Positions 59,609-64,000 of a stretch of DNA of 64,000 bases are shown here, piece after piece. Position 1 is the stretch's first letter; every line of letters begins with the position of its first letter. The DNA is from JBDTSW01 sp963782605. Lineage in GTDB: Bacteria > Actinomycetota > Thermoleophilia > Solirubrobacterales > 70-9. The position numbers were made by a program, and so were the translations under genes. The notes under the pieces are model-generated. The model ran no database searches. It had not been told where the DNA came from and saw nothing but the letters and a program-made list of their open reading frames with translations. The stretch lies in assembly GCA_963782605.1 (NCBI GenBank), contig CAWAKK010000005.1:372001-436000 (forward strand). Direction: 5' to 3'.

Positions 59609-61318
59609 ATGGAAACCGGCAAGTACGAGGGGGTGGGTGGCAGCCCGGCCGAGGAGGCGATGATCGGGGGAACCGAACGCGCCAGGGAGGCGGCGGAGGG
59701 CGGATCCACCCGGCCGGCTGGGCGGATCGCGCGCTCCACAGCGTTCTTCTCGATGGCGACAGGGCTATCCCGGATCGCAGGGCTTGTCCGGGAGATCGTC
59801 GCCGCCTCGTACTTCGGTGTATCGGGGGCGATGTCGGCGTTCACGGTCGCCTTCGCGGCACCAAACCTGGTGCGGAGCCTCTTCGCGGACGCCGCGATCC
59901 AGGCAGCCTTCGTCCCGGTCTTCACCGAAGAGCTCGAACGGGGCGATCGCAGGGAGGCCTTCCGCCTCGCCTCAGCGTTGATGTTCCTCGTCCTCCTCGT
60001 GCTCGGCGCGCTCACCGCGCTCTTCATCCTGCTGGCGCCGGTCGTGATGCCGCTGCTGGTGCCCGGCTACGGAGACGAGCTCGTCGACCTCACGGTCGTC
60101 CTGTCGCAGATCATGTTCCCGATCCTCGTGCTGCTCGGCTTCACCGGGATGGTGGTGGGCGTTCTCAACTCCTACGGGCGCTTTGGGGTTTTCGCGATCT
60201 CGCCGTTCTTTTGGAACGTGGCGATCATCGTCGTGCTCGTCTCCGGGGCGCCGCTCTTTCCCTCCGAGGACGAGATCTACGCCTACGCCATCGGGGTGCT
60301 GATCGGGACGATCGTGCAGCTCATGCTGCCGCTGATCGACCTGCATAACACGCCATTCGGCATTCGCCGAGCCCTGATTGACCCGTTCAAGACCCGAATC
60401 GGCACGGCGCTGCGCGACACCGATGTGCGCCGCGTCCTCCTCCTGATGCTGCCCGTCACGATCTCGCTTGGGCTGATCAACGTGAACCTGGTCATCAATT
60501 CCCTGGTGGGCACGTTGATCACCGATCCGCAGGTCGCCACCGGGGCACCGGCTGCGATCGACAAGGCGTTTCGCATCTACATGCTGCCGCAGGGCATCTT
60601 CTCGGTGGCGGTCGCAACCGTGCTGTTCCCCACGCTTGCCCGGTATGCCGCTCGGTCGGAGCTCGGCGAGCTGCGGCGAACGATGGCCAACGGGATGCGG
60701 CAGATCGTGCTGCTGCTCATGCCTGCCGCCGCCGCCTTGCTGGTGCTCTCCGAACCCATGGTCCGCCTTGTCTATGAGCGTGGTGAGTTCGGGCCCTTCG
60801 CGACGGACCTGACCTCGACCGCGCTTTTTTGGTTCGCCTTCTCCCTGCCTTTCAACGGACTCTTCCTGCTCTTGAGTCGGACCTTCTTCAGTCTCCAGCG
60901 GCCGTGGGTGCCGACCGCAATCGCGGCGGGCAACCTGGCCATCACCGCCGGGTTCTCCTTCGCGCTCTACCGCGAGTTCGAGATTGCGGGCATCGTCGCG
61001 GCGACCGGGATCGCGACCGCGGCGAGCGTCGTCGCCCAGGCCGTCGTCCTGCGCAGGCACCTCGGCCGCCTCGAGCTGGGCCAGCTCCTGTGGACCTCCG
61101 TACGCATCGCGGCGGCCTCAGCGGTGCTGGCCGGAGTCTCATTCGGGGTCTGGAGCTTGCTCGACGATGCTCTGGGGCGGGGCCTTGGCGGCCAGATCGC
61201 GTCCCTGGGCATCGCGCTCGCCGCCGGGGCAGTCGTCTACGGCGTCGCGGTCGTGGCGCTCCGGGTGCCGGAGGCGCAACAGATCCTGAACCTGGTGCGG
61301 CGCAGGGACCGGGGCTGA
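59609..61318 (+). CDS. murJ: Lipid II flippase MurJ (MviN)
   Basis: 569 residues with about fourteen membrane helices. STAFFSMATGLSRIAGLVREIV and FVPVFTEELERGDRREAF are the MurJ N-terminal signatures. ALFWFAFSLPFNGLFLLLSRTFFSLQRPWVPT is the conserved helix-7/8 region. Flips lipid II across the membrane for wall synthesis. In many actinobacteria murJ lies near the chromosome end; here it is inserted between rpsT and lepA. Confidence 0.95.
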   Translation: METGKYEGVGGSPAEEAMIGGTERAREAAEGGSTRPAGRIARSTAFFSMATGLSRIAGLVREIVAASYFGVSGAMSAFTVAFAAPNLVRSLFADAAIQAAFVPVFTEELERGDRREAFRLASALMFLVLLVLGALTALFILLAPVVMPLLVPGYGDELVDLTVVLSQIMFPILVLLGFTGMVVGVLNSYGRFGVFAISPFFWNVAIIVVLVSGAPLFPSEDEIYAYAIGVLIGTIVQLMLPLIDLHNTPFGIRRALIDPFKTRIGTALRDTDVRRVLLLMLPVTISLGLINVNLVINSLVGTLITDPQVATGAPAAIDKAFRIYMLPQGIFSVAVATVLFPTLARYAARSELGELRRTMANGMRQIVLLLMPAAAALLVLSEPMVRLVYERGEFGPFATDLTSTALFWFAFSLPFNGLFLLLSRTFFSLQRPWVPTAIAAGNLAITAGFSFALYREFEIAGIVAATGIATAASVVAQAVVLRRHLGRLELGQLLWTSVRIAAASAVLAGVSFGVWSLLDDALGRGLGGQIASLGIALAAGAVVYGVAVVALRVPEAQQILNLVRRRDRG

Positions 61319-61379
61319 GAGCCGCCAGCCGACTTCGCGCAACGTGTTTCCCAGCGCCTTGTCTGACTCACGAGCGTTT

Positions 61380-61406
61380 GTGTGATGTCGGTCACACTCC
61401 GGTGAC
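61380..61406 (+). promoter_or_regulatory. CRP-family site with a nested inverted repeat
   Basis: GTGTGA-TGTCGG-TCACAC (61380-61397) matches TGTGA-N6-TCACA. A second repeat, GTCAC-N6-GTGAC (61391-61406), overlaps it. TATTGA at 61424-61429 is a possible -10 for the peptidase gene. Confidence 0.55.
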
Positions 61407-61475
61407 AGTTGGGCTTGATCGGGTATTGAGCTCCCCGCGCCCGCACTGGAGAGCTCGCGTGAGCGAGCCGCGCGG

Positions 61476-62153
61476 GTGGCCCGCAGTGGTCGCCTCAGTC
61501 GCGTGATTCGCGCCGGCATGCCTGAGCGTGTCAAAGAAGTCTTGTTGCACATTCCGCCCTCAACCCGAGTCCTGCTTGCCGCCACGGCGTTGTCTGGCGC
61601 GGTTTGCGTGCCGGCGCTCGCTGCCGACCCGCGGGGAGGGCCGCAGGCTCCCGTTGGCCCGAGGATGCACACTCTGACGGCAGGCGAGGTGGCGCCGCGT
61701 CTGACCGAGGCTCCGGCCGAGCCGGACGGTCCGTACGTGCCCGTCGTGGGCGAGCCCGACTTTGGCACCGCCGACAACGCGTTTGGTGCGCCGCGCTCGG
61801 GCCACTCGCATTCTGGACAGGATCTGTTCGCGGCTCCAGCGACCCCTGTCGTGGCTGCCACGGAAGGCGTCGTCATCGAGGCGGAGAGCGACGCGGTCCA
61901 GGGCAATTATGCCTACCTCTATGACCCCCGCCGCGACCGCACATACGTCTACATGCATTTGGTCGCTCCGGCCCGGGTCGAGACCGGTGAGGCGGTCCAA
62001 GCGGGCCGGCAGCTGGGCGGGGTCGGGTGCACCGGATCCTGCTGGGGCGAGCACCTTCACTTTGAGATCCGCGCGGGCAAGGGAATCCTCGCCGAGCCCA
62101 CCGACCCGCTCCCGGAGCTCCGGGAGTGGAGGAGCCTCGAGCGACCGCGCTAG
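61476..62153 (+). CDS. Secreted M23 (LytM-like) peptidase
   Basis: 225 residues from GTG 61476; ATG 61518 is an alternative start. A signal peptide (STRVLLAATALSGAVCVPALA) is followed by an M23 fold. Metal ligands sit in GHSHSGQDLFAAPATPVVAATEG (HxxxD-type) and GEHLHFEIRAG (HxH). Also YVYMHLVAPARVETGEAVQAG and GVGCTGSCWG with two Cys. Cuts peptidoglycan cross-links or acts as activator. A CRP-like site lies about 80 bp upstream. Confidence 0.9.
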   Translation: MARSGRLSRVIRAGMPERVKEVLLHIPPSTRVLLAATALSGAVCVPALAADPRGGPQAPVGPRMHTLTAGEVAPRLTEAPAEPDGPYVPVVGEPDFGTADNAFGAPRSGHSHSGQDLFAAPATPVVAATEGVVIEAESDAVQGNYAYLYDPRRDRTYVYMHLVAPARVETGEAVQAGRQLGGVGCTGSCWGEHLHFEIRAGKGILAEPTDPLPELREWRSLERPR

Positions 62154-62199
62154 CGCCAGCCATACTTTGCCGGTCGGCCCTGAGCGCGGGCCAACCGTC

Positions 62200-63999
62200 A
62201 TGGACCACATTCGCAACTTCTCGATCATCGCCCACATCGACCATGGGAAGTCGACCCTGGCCGATCGCATCTTGGAGGTCACGGGCGCGGTGGATGCTCG
62301 TAAGCACCGGCCCCAGCTCTTGGACTCGATGGAGCTCGAGCGCGAGCGCGGCATCACGATCAAGGCCCAGGCGGTCCGGGTGGACTACGCGGCAGCCGAC
62401 GGTGAGACCTATCACCTGCATCTGATCGATACGCCCGGGCACGTCGACTTCTCCTATGAGGTCTCCCGGTCGCTCGCGGCGTGCGAGGGAGCGCTGCTGG
62501 TGGTCGACGCAGCGCAGGGCGTCGAGGCGCAGACGGTGGCGAACACCTACGCCGCGATCGAAGCCGGCCTGGAGCTCGTTCCCGTTCTGAACAAGGTCGA
62601 CCTTCCGAGCGCCGAGCCCGACCGCGTTGCCCTCGAGATCGTGGACCTGATCGGCTGCGACCCCGCCGACATCCTGCAGATCTCGGCCAAGACCGGCGAG
62701 GGCGTCGTCGACGTGCTGGAGGCCATCGTCGAGCGGATCCCACCGCCCCGCGGCGTGCGAGAAGCGCCGCCGCGGGCCCTCATCTTCGACTCCGCGTTCG
62801 ATCAGTACCGGGGCGTGGTCGCGTACCTGCGCATGGTCGATGGCGCCTTCCGCAAGCGGCAGCTGATCACCGCCATGCGGGTCGGAACCGAGGCCGAGAT
62901 CGACGAGATCGGCTTCCTCAGCCCCGAGATGCTCCCAGTCGAGGGGATGGGTGCCGGCGAGGTTGGCTACGTGATCACCGGCCTCAAGGACGTAGCCAAG
63001 CTGCGCGTCGGGGATACGCTCACGCTCCGCGAGGGCGGGGCGGCCACCGCTCTCGAGGGCTATCGCGAGGTGAAGCCGGTTGTCTTCTGTGGACTCTTCC
63101 CGATCGACACGGACCGCTACGAGGACCTGCGCGAGGCGCTCGAGCGGCTCGCGCTGAACGACGCCGCGCTCTCGTATGAGCCCGAGACCTCCGACGCTCT
63201 TGGCTTCGGCTTTCGCTGCGGCTTCCTCGGCCTCCTGCACATGGACATCGTCCGCGAGCGGCTCGAGCGCGAGTACGACCTCGAGCTGCTGGCGACGACA
63301 CCCAACGTGAGCTACGAGGTCACGGTCCATGGGGATGAGGTTGAGGTCCACAGCCCATCCGACATGCCCGACCCCGGCGTGATCGAGGCCATCGCGGAGC
63401 CCTTCATCCGCGCCTCAGTCATCTGTCCGTCGAACTACGTCGGCCAGGTGATGGAGCTCTGTCAGGGACGCCGGGGCACCCATGTCGACATGCACTACCT
63501 CTCGCCCGAGCGGGTCCAGATCCGCTACGACCTGCCGCTCGCCGAGATCGTGCTCGACTTCTACGACCAGCTCAAGTCCCGCACTGCGGGCTACGCATCG
63601 CTTGACTACGAGCCGATCGGGAACCGCCCCTCCGACCTGGTGAAGCTCGACATCCTCCTCGCCGGTGACCGAGTCGACGCGCTCTCGGTGATCGTGCATC
63701 GCGACGAGGCCTTTCGTGTGGGCAAGGCCCTGGTCGAGAGGCTGCGCAAGACGATCCCGCGCCAGCTCTTCGATGTTCCCGTGCAGGCGGCGGTCGGCTC
63801 GCGCGTGCTCGCTCGCGAGACGGTGAAGGCCCTTCGCAAGGACGTGACCGCCAAGCTCTACGGCGGTGACGTCACGCGCAAGCGAAAGCTTCTCGAGAAG
63901 CAGAAGAAGGGGAAGAAGCGGATGAAGCAGGTCGGGGCTGTCGAGGTCCCGCAAGAGGCATTCCTCTCGGTCATGGAGCTGGACGGTGGCTCCGGGTAA
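62200..63999 (+). CDS. lepA: Elongation factor 4 (LepA)
   Basis: 599 residues, complete. G-domain motifs AHIDHGKSTLAD, DTPGHVDFSYEV and NKVDLPSA. The LepA-specific C-terminal domain (PSNYVGQVMELCQGRRGTHV ... GDVTRKRKLLEKQKKGKKRMKQVGAVEVPQEAFLSV) is present. A ribosome-associated GTPase affecting biogenesis or back-translocation. ATG 62200 begins exactly at DHIRNFSIIAHIDHG. TAA stop at 63997-63999. Confidence 0.98.
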   Translation: MDHIRNFSIIAHIDHGKSTLADRILEVTGAVDARKHRPQLLDSMELERERGITIKAQAVRVDYAAADGETYHLHLIDTPGHVDFSYEVSRSLAACEGALLVVDAAQGVEAQTVANTYAAIEAGLELVPVLNKVDLPSAEPDRVALEIVDLIGCDPADILQISAKTGEGVVDVLEAIVERIPPPRGVREAPPRALIFDSAFDQYRGVVAYLRMVDGAFRKRQLITAMRVGTEAEIDEIGFLSPEMLPVEGMGAGEVGYVITGLKDVAKLRVGDTLTLREGGAATALEGYREVKPVVFCGLFPIDTDRYEDLREALERLALNDAALSYEPETSDALGFGFRCGFLGLLHMDIVRERLEREYDLELLATTPNVSYEVTVHGDEVEVHSPSDMPDPGVIEAIAEPFIRASVICPSNYVGQVMELCQGRRGTHVDMHYLSPERVQIRYDLPLAEIVLDFYDQLKSRTAGYASLDYEPIGNRPSDLVKLDILLAGDRVDALSVIVHRDEAFRVGKALVERLRKTIPRQLFDVPVQAAVGSRVLARETVKALRKDVTAKLYGGDVTRKRKLLEKQKKGKKRMKQVGAVEVPQEAFLSVMELDGGSG

Positions 64000-64000
64000 G

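Noticed and set aside
58108..60027. Long minus-strand frame across holA, rpsT and murJ
   Set aside because: It overlaps three well-recognised genes, one on its own strand in another frame; its composition is Arg/Ser/Pro-rich noise.

Overview
The window is a high-GC bacterial chromosome segment. The gene order and protein types point to Actinomycetota, most likely class Thermoleophilia (inference). The blocks tig-clpP-clpX-valS-folC-ndk-maf-mreBCD-pbp2-rodA-rne/rng-rplU-rpmA-obg-proB-proA-nadD-rsfS and leuS-comEA-comEC-holA-rpsT-lepA follow the order known from Streptomyces and Mycobacterium relatives. An intact mreBCD/pbp2/rodA set suggests a rod-shaped cell.

Layout. 1-9.5 kb: accessory metabolism. 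A minus-strand set holds a permease, cupin, acyl-CoA dehydrogenase and class IV aminotransferase. A double rhodanese follows, then a minus-strand run DUF1015-PduO-OsmC-SDR-Nudix. 9.5-12.8 kb: divergent tRNA-Pro and tRNA-Arg, a decayed 2.4-kb island bounded by a 44-bp repeat of the tRNA-Arg 3' end, a frameshifted hypothetical gene and tRNA-His. 12.8-21.6 kb: chromate transporter, small unknowns, an ECF sigma factor coupled to an alkyltransferase gene, an HTH regulator with an operator, LemA, HD hydrolase, CorA, CtaG and a membrane spermidine-synthase-like fusion. 21.6-33.8 kb: trigger factor, ClpP, two secreted proteins, ClpX, aldo/keto reductase, ValS, FolC, Ndk and Maf, with tiny membrane proteins in the joints. 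34-47.4 kb: the cell-shape and ribosome/Obg/proline/NAD cluster. 47.4-51.9 kb: FAD monooxygenase, GNAT, a DivIVA-like coiled-coil protein, tRNA-Ala and unknowns. 52-64 kb: LeuS, ComEA/ComEC, HolA, S20, MurJ, an M23 peptidase and LepA.

Expression signals. About 16 protein genes have a TANNNT hexamer ending 5-11 nt before the start codon and no clear Shine-Dalgarno. The same hexamer stands 8-23 nt before four tRNAs. This is the pattern expected of leaderless mRNAs. Other genes have good Shine-Dalgarno sequences or overlap the previous stop (ATGA, GTGA, TGATG). Three genes appear to start at non-standard codons: clpX (CTG), the Nudix gene (CTG) and the DivIVA-like gene (ATC). Two TGTGA-N6-TCACA palindromes, upstream of leuS and of the M23 peptidase, look like CRP-family sites.

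Quality. Four otherwise intact genes (12152-12587, ogt, a secreted protein, the RNase E/G gene) each carry one surplus base. Sequencing or assembly indels are the simplest explanation, and resequencing would settle it. I found no CRISPR array, complete insertion sequence, rRNA or replication origin. The strongest novelty candidates are the leaderless and non-AUG start pattern, the ECF sigma/alkyltransferase pair, and an L21 protein with a histone-H1-like tail.
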